Source: Actinobacteria bacterium OV450 | GTDB taxonomy: Bacteria; Actinomycetota; Actinomycetes; Streptomycetales; Streptomycetaceae | Length of the DNA stretch: 64,000 nucleotides | Reading direction: 5' to 3' | NCBI GenBank assembly: GCA_001298555.1 | Contig: LJCW01000175.1 | Span: forward strand, 119,849-183,848 | Part shown: in pieces, positions 31,317 through 40,147 of the stretch | Numbering within the stretch: the stretch's first letter is position 1 | Layout: each line of letters starts with the position of its first letter | The notes under the pieces: model-generated | Databases searched by the model: none | Told to the model about the DNA's origin: nothing | The model's input: the letters and a program-made list of their open reading frames with translations, nothing else | Program-made: the position numbers and the translations under genes

Positions 31317-31745
31317 ATGGCAAGGACCCTGCGCACACTCACTCGGTTGATGGGCTGGTCCAGCGTGGCGATCGGCCTGTACCACGTGCTGCTCGGCAAC
31401 GCGGCGATCCCCGGGGCCGGTTCCGCAGGCACGACGGTCGACAGCTGGGGCCGGTTCATGGGGGCCGCCTTCGTCGGCTACGGGCTGGCGTGGCTGTGGG
31501 CCGCGCGGCAGCGGCCGGTCCCGGCCCAGGCCGTGCGGTGGCTGGCCGGCGTCTTCCTGCTGGGAGGCGCGGGCCGGATCCTCTCCCTCGCCGTGGACGG
31601 CCGGCCGCACTGGTTCCAGCTCGTGCTGGCGGCTGTCGAACTCGGCCTGCCCCCGGTCTTCTTCTGGCTGGCCGACGCGGACGAGCGGGCGGCCGCCGGG
31701 CCGGCCATCACGGGGGGAGGGGCTTACAGGGCGAGTTCGAGGTAG
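31317..31745 (+). CDS. DUF4345-like four-helix membrane protein
   Basis: A 142-residue integral membrane protein with four hydrophobic segments: GWSSVAIGLYHVLLG, FMGAAFVGYGLAWLWAA, WLAGVFLLGGAGRILSL and LVLAAVELGLPPVFFWLA. The pattern matches DUF4345, of unknown function. ATG 31317 follows GGAGGG. It is divergent from the TetR at 30560 with the palindrome between. Its last 22 bases overlap the convergent NUDIX gene. Confidence 0.82.
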   Translation: MARTLRTLTRLMGWSSVAIGLYHVLLGNAAIPGAGSAGTTVDSWGRFMGAAFVGYGLAWLWAARQRPVPAQAVRWLAGVFLLGGAGRILSLAVDGRPHWFQLVLAAVELGLPPVFFWLADADERAAAGPAITGGGAYRASSR

Positions 31746-32179
31746 GCGGCGCGCTTGGTCTCGCGCGCCGCGAGGGCCTCGCGCCATATGGCGAGGGCGA
31801 AGGGCGGGATCATGCTGGGCGGGATGTCTTCGGGCAGGCAGAAGCGGATCTCGCCGATCTCCGACTCCTGGAGCGTGATGGCCCGCTGCTGCTCGGGGCT
31901 CAGCTGGGGGCCGTCGAAGACGTGGAAGACGTGCGAGCCCTCCGCCCTGGTCACCCAGGCGGTGACCAGGAGGTCCCCGATCTCCAGGTCCAGGCCGATT
32001 TCCTCGCGCACCTCACGACGCGCGGCCGCGCTGGGGAGTTCGCCCTCCTCGAGGTGACCGCCGGGCAGGTTCCACCGCTCCTTGTAGACCGGGTTGACGA
32101 TGAGCACCCTGCCCTGCTCGTCCCTGACGATGACGGCGGCGGATGCAGTGGCCTTCGCGCGGCCGACGGACGTGGTCAT
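31724..32179 (-). CDS. NUDIX hydrolase
   Basis: A 151-residue pyrophosphohydrolase. The NUDIX box GGHLEEGELPSAAARREVREEIGL (residues about 43-66) has every conserved position, and KERWNLPGGH leads into it. It would cleave a nucleoside diphosphate linked to another group; the substrate is open. ATG 32179 follows AGGAG. Its 3' end overlaps the DUF4345 gene by 22 bases on the opposite strand. Confidence 0.93.
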   Translation of the reverse strand: MTTSVGRAKATASAAVIVRDEQGRVLIVNPVYKERWNLPGGHLEEGELPSAAARREVREEIGLDLEIGDLLVTAWVTRAEGSHVFHVFDGPQLSPEQQRAITLQESEIGEIRFCLPEDIPPSMIPPFALAIWREALAARETKRAAYLELAL

Positions 32180-32432
32180 GGATGGCTCCTGTCGTGAACA
32201 CCTGGCTCGACGGTGTGTGTAACAGGAATGTACGTGGGGGCGGCCGGCCGGAACGGTTCGCCCTTCCGCGGGCGCCGGCGCACTGGCCGTCACGGACGGC
32301 ACCGGCTCCCCGGTGGAGGTCGGCCCGATCGGCAGCGCCGGCCAGGGCAGTGATGTCGAATGGCCGTGACCGGCTCCGTCCCCGGGGTGAAGGCGTCCAC
32401 CACAATGGGACGCACGAGCGAGGAGGGACACG

Positions 32433-32519
32433 ATGGCCACGTACCCGCTGCCGGGGCACCACCGCGGAGACCCGGAAGCCGCCGAGAGCGTCACCGGCAC
32501 GCAGTGCCCACACCGATGA
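32433..32519 (+). pseudogene. Truncated DGPF (YCII) gene coupled to the sigma factor
   Basis: A 28-codon frame with an excellent ribosome binding site (GAGGAGGGACACG before ATG 32433). It reads MATYPLPGHHRGDPEAAESV, lining up with MAKYLLLKHYRGAPAPSNDV, the first residues of the DGPF protein at 30107. It then stops at 32519, with its TGA overlapping the sigma factor ATG (ATGA). ECF42 operons normally hold a DGPF gene just upstream of the sigma gene. I infer an internal deletion that left only the translation start, which may still couple ribosomes to the sigma gene. Confidence 0.6.
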
Positions 32520-33661
32520 ACGAGGCCCTGCTGCGCAGCCTCACCCCGAGCGTGCTCGCCCTCCTCGTCCGCCGCGGAGCCGACTTCGCGGCGGCCGAGG
32601 ACGCCGTCCAGGACGCCCTCGTCGAGGCGGTCCGCGTCTGGCCCGCCGACCCGCCGCGCGACGCGAAGGGCTGGCTGGTCACCGTCGCCTGGCGCAAGTT
32701 CCTCGACCAGGCCCGGGCGGACACCGCACGCCGCCGGCGGGAGGACCTCGTCGACGAGGAGCCGGCGCCCGGACCCGCGCCCGCGGTGGACGACACGCTC
32801 CAGCTCTACTTCCTGTGCGCCCACCCGTCGCTGACGCCGTCGTCCGCGGTCGCGCTCACGCTCCGCGCCGTCGGCGGGCTCACCACCCGCCAGATCGCCC
32901 AGGCCTACCTGGTGCCCGAGGCGACCATGGCGCAGCGCATCAGCCGGGCCAAGCGCACGCTCTCCGGGGTGCGGTTCGAGCAGCCCGGCGACGTCGCCAC
33001 CGTGCTGCGCGTCCTCTACCTCGTCTTCAACGAGGGGTACTCCGGCGACATCGACCTCGCCGCCGAGGCCATCCGGCTCACCCGGCAGCTCGCGGCCCGG
33101 GTCGACCACCCCGAGGTGGCGGGGCTGCTCGCCCTCATGCTGCTCCACCACGCCCGGCGGGCCACCCGGACCGCGCCCGACGGCAGCCTCGTACCGCTCG
33201 CCGGTCAGGACCGCAGCCGGTGGGACACCGTGTCGATCGCCGAGGGCGTCCGGATCCTGCAGGCGGCCCTCGCGCGTGACCGGCTGGGCGAGTTCCAGGC
33301 GCAGGCCGCCGTCGCGGCCCTGCACGCCGACGCGCCCACCGCCGAGGAGACCGACTGGGTGCAGATCGTCGAGTGGTACGACGAGCTGCTGCGCCTGACC
33401 GACAACCCCGTCGTACGGCTCAACCGCGCCGTGGCCGTCGGCGAGGCCGAGGGACCGCGCGCGGGCCTGACGGCTCTCGCGGCGCTGGACGCCTCGCTCC
33501 CCCGTCACACCGCGGTGGCGGCGTACCTCCACGAGCGCGACGGCGACCTGGCGACGGCGGCCCGGCTGTACGCCGAGGCGGCCCACAAGGCGCCCAACCT
33601 CGCCGAGCGCGACCACCTGACACGCCAGGCGGCCCGGCTCAACGCCCGCCTGCGCACCTGA
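32516..33661 (+). CDS. ECF42-type RNA polymerase sigma factor with DUF6596 extension
   Basis: A 381-residue sigma-70 family protein. Sigma2 region: LVRRGADFAAAEDAVQDALVEAVRVWP (residues about 17-43). Sigma4: GLTTRQIAQAYLVPEATMAQRISRAKRTL (about 120-150). These are followed by the long TPR-like C-terminal extension (LYLVFNEGYSGD..., YDELLRLTDNPVVRLNRAVA, YHLHA-like repeats) that marks the ECF42 group. No anti-sigma factor gene is present; in ECF42 the extension is thought to do the control. ATG 32516 overlaps the stop of the small ORF; GTG 32504 is a plausible alternative. The DGPF protein at 30107 may belong to its regulon. Confidence 0.92.
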   Translation: MNEALLRSLTPSVLALLVRRGADFAAAEDAVQDALVEAVRVWPADPPRDAKGWLVTVAWRKFLDQARADTARRRREDLVDEEPAPGPAPAVDDTLQLYFLCAHPSLTPSSAVALTLRAVGGLTTRQIAQAYLVPEATMAQRISRAKRTLSGVRFEQPGDVATVLRVLYLVFNEGYSGDIDLAAEAIRLTRQLAARVDHPEVAGLLALMLLHHARRATRTAPDGSLVPLAGQDRSRWDTVSIAEGVRILQAALARDRLGEFQAQAAVAALHADAPTAEETDWVQIVEWYDELLRLTDNPVVRLNRAVAVGEAEGPRAGLTALAALDASLPRHTAVAAYLHERDGDLATAARLYAEAAHKAPNLAERDHLTRQAARLNARLRT

Positions 33662-33715
33662 CCTGCTCATGGTGGAGCCCGCGCCGGGACGGCCTACGCG
33701 CTGCGGCTCCTCGCC

Positions 33716-33840
33716 GTAGTAGTCGTCGTAGTGGTCGTAGACGTCGTAGTGGTCGTAGTGGTCGTAGTGGTCGTAGACGTCGTAGTGGTCGTAGACGTCG
33801 TAGTCGTCGTAGTGGTCGTAGTCGTCGTAGTGGTCGTGGA
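33716..33840. repeat. 9-bp/6-bp microsatellite of GTCGTAGTG type
   Basis: Some 125 bases of GTCGTAGTG, GTCGTAGAC and GTCGTAGTC units, all built on GTCGTAG, fill the gap between the convergent sigma factor and response regulator genes. On the minus strand it would read as a Tyr/Asp/His repeat, but no start or homology supports translation. Confidence 0.9.
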
Positions 33841-33854
33841 CCGCCGAAGGCGGG

Positions 33855-34499
33855 TCAGCGTCGCAGGTAGGCGAGGACGGCCAGGACGCGGCGGTTGTCC
33901 TCCGTCGAGGGGGCGATGCCGAGCTTGGCGAAGATGCTCGCGGTGTGCTTGGCGACGGCGCTCTCACTGAAGTGGAGGGTGCCCGCGATCGCGGCGTTCG
34001 AGCGGCCCTCCGCCATCAGCTCCAGGACGTCGCGTTCGCGCGGGGTGAGGGCGGATATGGTGCCGCGGGCGTCGCCGCGCGACAGCAGCCGGCCGATCAC
34101 CTGCGGGTCCAGGACCGTCCCGCCGGCGGCGACGCGGCGTACGGCGTCGATGAACTGGCCGGTGTCGGTGACCCGGTCCTTGAGCAGGTAGCCCACGCCG
34201 CCGTCCTCGCTCGCCAGGAGCTCGTTCGCGTAGAGCTGGTCGACGTACTGGGACAGCACCAGGACCGGCAGGCCGGGGTGGTGGCGACGGGCTTCGAGGG
34301 CGGCCTGGAGGCCCTCGTCGGTGAAGCCCGGCGGCAGGCGTACGTCGACGACCGCGACGTCCGGCCGGTGCTCCAGCAGGGCGCGCAGGAGGGAGGGGCC
34401 GTTGTCCACGGCGGCGACGACGTCGAAGCCGTGCTCGGTGAGCGTGCGGACCAGGCCGTCCCTCAGCAGGAAGAGGTCTTCGGCAAGGACGACGCGCAC
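33855..34499 (-). CDS. LuxR-family (NarL-type) response regulator
   Basis: A 214-residue response regulator. The receiver domain starts VRVVLAEDLFLLRDGLV (acidic pocket ED), with the phosphoacceptor in VAVVDVRLPP (Asp near 53) and the lysine in GYLLKDRV. The C-terminal helix-turn-helix is LTPRERDVLELMAEGRSNAA...FSESAVAKHTASIFAKL. The GTG start at 34499 has GGAG 5 bases upstream and lies inside the end of the kinase gene (37-base overlap), so translation is coupled. Confidence 0.93.
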   Translation of the reverse strand: MRVVLAEDLFLLRDGLVRTLTEHGFDVVAAVDNGPSLLRALLEHRPDVAVVDVRLPPGFTDEGLQAALEARRHHPGLPVLVLSQYVDQLYANELLASEDGGVGYLLKDRVTDTGQFIDAVRRVAAGGTVLDPQVIGRLLSRGDARGTISALTPRERDVLELMAEGRSNAAIAGTLHFSESAVAKHTASIFAKLGIAPSTEDNRRVLAVLAYLRR

Positions 34500-35812
34500 G
34501 GGATCTCCAGGGCAACTGTGGTCGGACCGCCCTGCGGGCTGTGCAGGACGAGGCTCCCGTCGAAGGTAGCCAACCGTCTCCGGATGCCGAGCAGTCCGGT
34601 CCCCCGGGCGGGATCCGCCCCGCCGCGCCCGTCGTCGGTGACGGTGACGCGCAGCCGCGGGCGGCCGTCGGAGGGGGCGCGGGAAGGGGAGCCGGAGGGG
34701 ACGTGGGAAGGGGAGCCGGAGGGGGCCTCGGCAGGCGGCCCGTCGTGTACGAGGACGATCTCGACGCGGCCCGCGCCGGAGTGCTTGGCCGCGTTGGCCA
34801 GCAGCTCGTTGACGGCGAAGTACGCGGCCGACTCCACCGCGGCGGGCAGCCGCCCGGCCAGCCGGGCCTCGACGCTCACGTCGAGGAAGCTGTCGAGTGC
34901 CAGCGAGCGCACGGCGTCGCCCAGTCCGCGGTCCGTGAGGACCGGCGGCTGGATGCCGCGGACCAGGTCGCGCAGGTCCTGCAGGGCCCGCGCGGACAGT
35001 TCGCGCACCTCCAGCAGTGCCGCCCGGGCGGCTGCCGGATCGTCCTGGAGCAGCCGCGTCGCGCTGTCGAGGCGCATCCCCAGGGCGACGAGCCGGGCCT
35101 GCGCCCCGTCGTGCAGGTCCCGTTCTATGCGCTGGAGTTCGGCCGCCCGGCCGTCCAGGGCGTCGGCCCGGGTCTGCGTCAACCGATCGATGCGGCGGTG
35201 GAGCTCGGTGCTGCGCGGCGGGGCGAGGAGCTGCCGGCCCCAGCCGGCGTGCAGGCGCAGCACGGGCGGGGCGAGGAGCGCGCCCGCGGCCATGAAGGCG
35301 AGGCCCAGCACCAGCGCCGCGACCATCAGGGCGGTGCTGTGCACGGGGACGAAGGCGTACCAGTTGCCGTCGTCGAGCCGGCGCCACACGAAGGGCTGGA
35401 CGAGCGCCCCGAACAGCCCGTACACGAACAGGGACGGGGGTACGGCGACCAGCAGGCCGCCCACGACGGGCTCCAGCCACGCCCAGGTCAGGTCCCGCCA
35501 GAACCCGGCGTCGGCCAGGACGGCGCGGGCCCCTGCCGTACCGGAGCCCGGGAGCGGATCCGGCGACCCGATCCGCACCCCGGACCACTGCGCCGCCCGA
35601 CGGCGGGCGCGGTCCGCGCAGCGGCGCAGCGCGCCCGCGGCCGGCGGCAGCAGCCGGTGACCGAGGCCGACCGGCAGCAGCAGCAACGCGCCCACGACGC
35701 CGCACCCGACGACGCAGACCCACAGGCCCAGGAGCCCGGCGAGGTGGCAACGCCCGACGGCGGCCAGCCGCCGCGAGAGCGCCGTACGGGAGCGGGAGGG
35801 TATCGAACTCAT
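34463..35812 (-). CDS. Two-component sensor histidine kinase (HisKA_3/NarL type)
   Basis: A 449-residue kinase. The N-terminal half has several membrane helices (HLAGLLGLWVCVVGCGVVGALLLL; VVGGLLVAVPPSLFVYGLFG; ALMVAALVLGLAFMAAG). The dimerisation/phosphoacceptor helix is ERDLHDGAQARLVALGMRLD (His near 212). The ATPase has NELLANAAKHSGAG (N box) and VTDDGRGGADPARGTGLLGI (G box). A Ser/Pro repeat (PSGSPSHVPSGSPSRAPS) lies between the ATPase motifs. Its ATG overlaps the stop of the CPBP protease gene (ATGA), so the three genes form one coupled operon. Signal unknown. Confidence 0.93.
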   Translation of the reverse strand: MSSIPSRSRTALSRRLAAVGRCHLAGLLGLWVCVVGCGVVGALLLLPVGLGHRLLPPAAGALRRCADRARRRAAQWSGVRIGSPDPLPGSGTAGARAVLADAGFWRDLTWAWLEPVVGGLLVAVPPSLFVYGLFGALVQPFVWRRLDDGNWYAFVPVHSTALMVAALVLGLAFMAAGALLAPPVLRLHAGWGRQLLAPPRSTELHRRIDRLTQTRADALDGRAAELQRIERDLHDGAQARLVALGMRLDSATRLLQDDPAAARAALLEVRELSARALQDLRDLVRGIQPPVLTDRGLGDAVRSLALDSFLDVSVEARLAGRLPAAVESAAYFAVNELLANAAKHSGAGRVEIVLVHDGPPAEAPSGSPSHVPSGSPSRAPSDGRPRLRVTVTDDGRGGADPARGTGLLGIRRRLATFDGSLVLHSPQGGPTTVALEIPCASSLPKTSSC

Positions 35813-36750
35813 GTCCCACGAAGCGTAGTCGGCGCGGACGTGGTCGTGGGTGCGGGCGCCTCCGCTGGGGCCTCTGCCGGGGCCCGCTTCGGGGTCGGTG
35901 TGCGGTGTCGGGCCGTTCGTACCAGGGCCACCAGGAGGCAGGACAGCCCGAAGCAGGTCATCGGGAGGACCGCCCCGGACTCCTCGTCCATGAACAGCAG
36001 CAGCCCGAGGTTGACCAGGGTGTGGAAGCCGCCGGCGAGCAGCAGCCGGTACCGGCCGCCCGTGCCGTCGAGGGCGAGACCCAGCACCACCGACATGGTC
36101 ACGGTGGCCAGGAGGAAGCCCGCCGCGTAGGCGGGGTCCTGCGCGAAGACGGGTACGTGCCACGCGCCCCACACCACGCCCACCACGACCGACGAGGCCA
36201 CCGCCCCCAGCCGGGTCCGCAGGAGCGGCTGGAGGAAGCAGCGCCAGCCGATCTCCTCCCCGCACGCCCCTACCAGCTGTGCCACCGCGATCAGGGCGAA
36301 GGGGTGGTGCAGGGCTCCCTGAGGCGCGAACCCGACACCCCCGGTCGCCCACCCGTACCCGAGAACCGTGAGCGCGACGATCAGGACGGCCGAGCCGAGG
36401 ACCGCCGGCACCCGGCGCAGCCCGCGCGCGCCGCCACCGCGCAGCAGCTCGCGGGTCCTGCGCCACCGGTGGAGGGCGACCGCGCCCACCCCCAGGGCCG
36501 GCCCGAACTGGGTCAGCTGCACCACCTCGGTGGGGACTCCGGTGCCCGGCTGCACCGCACCCAGTACCCCCCCCCCCACGAAGGCGACCGCCGTGAAGAG
36601 CCCCGCCGCCCCCCACGTCCCCGCCGCGCTCAACGTCCCCGCCTCGCCCCACGTCCCCGCCGCGCTCAACGTCCCCGCCTCGCCCCGCGTCCCCGCCGCG
36701 CCCCGCGCGCCACCGTGCCCGGCTGCTTCCGCGCCGCCCACCGCTGCCAT
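35809..36750 (-). CDS. CPBP family intramembrane metalloprotease
   Basis: A 313-residue membrane protein of the CAAX-protease/bacteriocin-processing (CPBP) family. The motifs are ACGEEIGWRCFLQPLL (Glu-Glu-x-x-x-Arg), VWGAWHVPVF and GGFHTLVNLGLLL (His and Asn ligands), set among about eight hydrophobic segments. The first ~50 residues are a Gly/Ala/Thr repeat encoded by a 36-bp tandem repeat and are probably cytoplasmic. ATG 36750 is the likely start; an internal start would remove the repeat. Being first in an operon with a kinase and regulator, it may process the signal or modulate the sensor, though this is inference. Confidence 0.88.
   Translation of the reverse strand: MAAVGGAEAAGHGGARGAAGTRGEAGTLSAAGTWGEAGTLSAAGTWGAAGLFTAVAFVGGGVLGAVQPGTGVPTEVVQLTQFGPALGVGAVALHRWRRTRELLRGGGARGLRRVPAVLGSAVLIVALTVLGYGWATGGVGFAPQGALHHPFALIAVAQLVGACGEEIGWRCFLQPLLRTRLGAVASSVVVGVVWGAWHVPVFAQDPAYAAGFLLATVTMSVVLGLALDGTGGRYRLLLAGGFHTLVNLGLLLFMDEESGAVLPMTCFGLSCLLVALVRTARHRTPTPKRAPAEAPAEAPAPTTTSAPTTLRGT
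36611..36710. repeat. 36-bp tandem repeat in the CPBP N-terminus
   Basis: Two exact 36-bp units start at 36611 and 36647 (each begins CCCCACGTCCCCGCCGCGCT), with a partial third from 36683. The unit is in frame and encodes GEAGTLSAAGTW. Confidence 0.9.
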
Positions 36751-36917
36751 GTCCGACCCGCCCGTCTGCTCGTGTTCCCTGCACGGACGACGATGCCGGG
36801 CACGGGGCCCGCGGCCACTGCACCTGGCCACCCGGCGGGGGTGTACCCACCTCCACCCCGGCCCGGCCCCCCCGCCCGGCCCGCCCCACCACACTGCGGC
36901 CCGGCCCGTGGTCGCGG

Positions 36918-38360
36918 TCACCGGACGGGCGGGCGCGCCCTCCCGTGCAGCATCACGGCGGCGAACAGCAGGGCGGCGCCCAGGACGCAGCTCGCGACCA
37001 TGAATCCCGCCGGGGCGGCCGTGGCGGTGACGATGCCCGCCTCGTCGGCCGCCTCGGCGTTGGCGGCCAGTACGACGGCTCCCGCGGTCGCCAGGCCGAC
37101 GGCTCCGCCCAGTTGCCGCAGCGTCTGCCGCAGCACCGAGGCATCGGCCCGCTTGTCCTCGGGGACCGCGCGCATCAGTTCGGCGCTCAGGGCGGGAACC
37201 GGCAGGCCCATCCCGAGGCCCGCGAGGACCATGCCGGGGACCTGCCAGACGTACTCGCGCGACGGCAGGGCCAGCGTCCACAGCGCCGCGCCGACCGTGG
37301 CGGTGGCCAGGCCGAGCAGTACGGGTACCCGGATCGAACCGGAGCGGTCCAGCAGGTGCCCGGAGCTGAAGGTGCCCACCGCCAGGGACGCGACCAGGGG
37401 GAGCAGGCAGAGGCCGGTGGTCAGCAGCGGGAGGTGCATGGCCTGCCTCAGGAACAGCGTGCCGTGCACCAGGACGATCAGCTGCGGGGCCTGCACCAGG
37501 AACGTGAGCGCCACCGCGACGGCGTACGGTCGGATGCCCAGCAGCCGCAGGTCGAGCAGCGGTTGCCGGGACCTCAGGACGAGCCGCACCGCCAGGGCCA
37601 GGGCCAAGGCACCCGTCGTGAGGGCGGTGATCGTCCTGAGGTCGGTGAAGCCCCACGCGCCACCGCACTGGTAGAGCCCGAGGACCAGCACACCCAGGGA
37701 GAAGATCACCACGAGGGGCTGGATCGCGGTGAGTGCTCCGCTCTCCGCTTCCTCTCCCCCGGTCAGCCGGGCGCGGGCGATCAGCCAGAGGATCGCCGCG
37801 GCGACGGGCACGTTGACGAGGAACACCGAGCGCCAGCCCAGGAGCTGGGTGAGCACCGCCCCCACCACGGGGCCCATGACGAAGAAGACCTGGGCCAGAC
37901 CGGCGTAGAGCGCGAGCGCCCTGCCCCGATCACGCTCCTCGTACACGTCCGTGATCACCGTGGTGGCCACGGGGAGCATCAGCGCGGCGCCCACGCCCTG
38001 GACGGCCCGCATCACGAGCACGAACGGCGCGGCGGCATCTCCGGCCGGGGTGAGGCCGCAGACCCCCGAGGCGACGGCGAAGAGCACGGTCCCGAGCCGG
38101 AAGGTGCGCACGAGCCCGAACCGGCGGGCCGTCATGCCGCCGACGGGGGCGAAGGCGGACAGCGAAAGCACGTAGACGAGCACCACGCCGTGCATCACGA
38201 ACGTGGTCAGTCCCAGGCCCGCCGCCATCGGGTCGAGGGCGATCGCGACGACGGTCTGGTCCAGCATCACCATTCCTCCGGCACACGCCATGGAGGCGAC
38301 GACGAAGCGTCTGCGGGGCGTGGGGACGCCCGTGGGGGCCGGGCGGTGTGGAGGCGACAC
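36918..38360 (-). CDS. DHA2-type (EmrB/QacA-like) MFS exporter
   Basis: A 480-residue protein with about fourteen membrane helices. It has FVVASMACAGGMVMLDQTVVAIALDPM (helix 1 with the DHA2 LDxTVVN-like motif), GGMTARRFGLVRTFRLG (loop 2-3) and VMRAVQGVGAALMLPV. The family exports drugs and dyes using the proton gradient. The GTG at 38360 is preferred: GGGAG lies 4-5 bases upstream and homology begins there; an ATG at 38552 would add a long basic tail. Divergent from the PHBH-like monooxygenase with a 296-base gap. Confidence 0.9.
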   Translation of the reverse strand: MSPPHRPAPTGVPTPRRRFVVASMACAGGMVMLDQTVVAIALDPMAAGLGLTTFVMHGVVLVYVLSLSAFAPVGGMTARRFGLVRTFRLGTVLFAVASGVCGLTPAGDAAAPFVLVMRAVQGVGAALMLPVATTVITDVYEERDRGRALALYAGLAQVFFVMGPVVGAVLTQLLGWRSVFLVNVPVAAAILWLIARARLTGGEEAESGALTAIQPLVVIFSLGVLVLGLYQCGGAWGFTDLRTITALTTGALALALAVRLVLRSRQPLLDLRLLGIRPYAVAVALTFLVQAPQLIVLVHGTLFLRQAMHLPLLTTGLCLLPLVASLAVGTFSSGHLLDRSGSIRVPVLLGLATATVGAALWTLALPSREYVWQVPGMVLAGLGMGLPVPALSAELMRAVPEDKRADASVLRQTLRQLGGAVGLATAGAVVLAANAEAADEAGIVTATAAPAGFMVASCVLGAALLFAAVMLHGRARPPVR

Positions 38361-38656
38361 GTGACTCCCAACGAACGGCGGGGGCGCGGGGTGTTCGTGA
38401 CGGACGCGGAGACAACGACGCCGCGAGGTCCAGGGGTGTCGGACCGGCCCGGGGACCGCCATGGACGGCTTCCGGCATAGGGCAACCTCGGGTGGTCGAG
38501 AACGTGGTCCGGTCCGCGGGGGGTCCGCCCGCCGCGTAGGGGGCTTCGTCATCCGAAGACTCCCCCGACGTGCGGCAGAATCCTTTTCCCTTTGGAGCGG
38601 GCATACGGGTGATCTTTGACGATCATCGCGTTGACCAGTCCCTATGATCCTCCGTT

Positions 38657-39865
38657 GTGACAGAGAGTCAGTACGCCCGGGTCGCGCAGAACTCGGCTGA
38701 TGTGGTCATCCTCGGCGCCGGTCCGTCCGGACTGGTGCTGGGGAACCTCTTACTCCGGAGCGGGATCGACTGCGTCGTCCTGGAACGCGCCGACCGCGAG
38801 CACCTCCTCAACCGGGCGCGGGCCGGATTCCTCGCCGCCCACACGGTGCGCGTCCTCGCCCGCAACGGCCTGGACGAGGGCCTGCGCCGACGCGGACAGG
38901 AGCACGGCGTCTGCGAGTTCCGCACCGGCGACGGGCGCTTCCGCCTGGACTACCGACGGCTGGGCCGCGGCGAGCCGCACACCGTCTACCCCCAGCACGA
39001 GCTGGTCGCCGACCTGCTCGCGCAGTACCACGACGCCGGCGGACGGATCCGCTTCGGCACCGAGGCCACGGCCGTGCTCGACGCCGACGGGACGAGCCCT
39101 TCGGTGACGGTGCGTGAGCCGGACGGGCGTCCCGGGCGGTGGGGGGCCCGCTACGTCGCCGCCTGCGACGGACGGCACGGCGCCGGCAGGCGCTCGCTCC
39201 CGCACGGCGCCGTCCGACACCACCGCCACCACGGGGTGTCCTGGCTGGGTCTGCTCGCGCAGGCTCCGCCGAGCATGGACGCCGTCGGCTACGCGCTCCA
39301 CCCGCGCGGCTTCGCCGGGCACATGGCCCGCTCCGCCGGGATCACCCGCTACTACCTGCAGTGGCGTCCCGGGCACCGCGGCGACGCGTGGAGCGAGGAC
39401 CGGATCTGGGACGAACTGGCCCTGCGCATGCGCGCGGACGAGTACGGCCCCCTGCGGCGCGGCCCGATCGTCCAGCGGAGCGTCGTCGACCTCGAATCCG
39501 ACGTGCTCGAACCGCTGCGGCACGGCGCGCTGTTCCTCGTGGGCGATGCCGCCGCGCTGATCAGCCCCGCCGCCGCCAAGGGAGCGAACCTCGCGGTGCT
39601 GGAGGCGGAGGTCCTGGCCGTCGCCCTGACCGGTGCCCTCGTACACGGCGACGCCGAGCCGCTCGCCCGCTACTCGGAGCGGTGCCTGGCCCACATCTGG
39701 CGGGCGCAGGAGTTCTCGCACTGGATGATCCGCCTCCTGCACGGGGCGTCGGATCCCGCGGAGGCCACGCCCTTCCAGGAACGGCTGCGGCGCTCCCGCC
39801 TCGCCTCGCTGCGCGATGTGCGCACCACGCAGGACTGGTTCGCCGAGCACTACGTCGGGATCTGA
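38657..39865 (+). CDS. 4-hydroxybenzoate 3-monooxygenase-like flavoprotein (PHBH/PobA family)
   Basis: A 402-residue single-component aromatic hydroxylase. It has the FAD motif VVILGAGPSGLVLGNLLLRSG, the PHBH-specific HPRGFAGHMARSAGITRYYLQ, the GD motif FLVGDAAALISPAAAKGANL and the terminal ENYVGL-like AEHYVGI. It would hydroxylate a phenolic acid next to an existing hydroxyl using NAD(P)H and oxygen. Several residues around the substrate loop differ from classical PobA, so the substrate may not be 4-hydroxybenzoate. GTG 38657 start. Upstream of a fused methyltransferase, which could methylate its catechol product. Confidence 0.85.
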   Translation: MTESQYARVAQNSADVVILGAGPSGLVLGNLLLRSGIDCVVLERADREHLLNRARAGFLAAHTVRVLARNGLDEGLRRRGQEHGVCEFRTGDGRFRLDYRRLGRGEPHTVYPQHELVADLLAQYHDAGGRIRFGTEATAVLDADGTSPSVTVREPDGRPGRWGARYVAACDGRHGAGRRSLPHGAVRHHRHHGVSWLGLLAQAPPSMDAVGYALHPRGFAGHMARSAGITRYYLQWRPGHRGDAWSEDRIWDELALRMRADEYGPLRRGPIVQRSVVDLESDVLEPLRHGALFLVGDAAALISPAAAKGANLAVLEAEVLAVALTGALVHGDAEPLARYSERCLAHIWRAQEFSHWMIRLLHGASDPAEATPFQERLRRSRLASLRDVRTTQDWFAEHYVGI

Positions 39866-40147
39866 CCCGCGGGTGCCCGGGCCCTCAGGGCTCGGCTCCG
39901 GCCGGGGAGCCGGCCCGGGAAGCCGGCCCGGGGAGCACGCCCAAGGAGCCGGCCCGCAACGCCCACAACGCCCCCGCCCGCCTTCACGCTGACCTCCACC
40001 CTTTCCTCCGGGCCCGGCCCGGGACCGCCCGGGGAAGCTCCGTGCCCGTGCCTGTGGCCGTTCACGGTCCGGTCCGGCCCGGTCCGGCGCGGTCCGGTCC
40101 GGTCCCCGCGCGCCCAGGCCCCCTCCCTCCTTCGATTCGGACACGCC
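39866..40147. other. Repeat-rich intergenic region
   Basis: A 282-base gap. GGAGCCGGCCCGG units recur at 39905-39960 and GGTCCGGTCC/GGCCCGGTCC units at 40066-40105. No ORF or clear promoter is supported, and no good ribosome binding site precedes the next ATG (40148), so the start of that gene is not certain. Confidence 0.5.

Noticed and set aside
33716..33840. A possible Tyr/Asp/His repeat protein on the minus strand
   Set aside because: No start with a ribosome binding site and no flanking homology; it is a microsatellite in a convergent gap.
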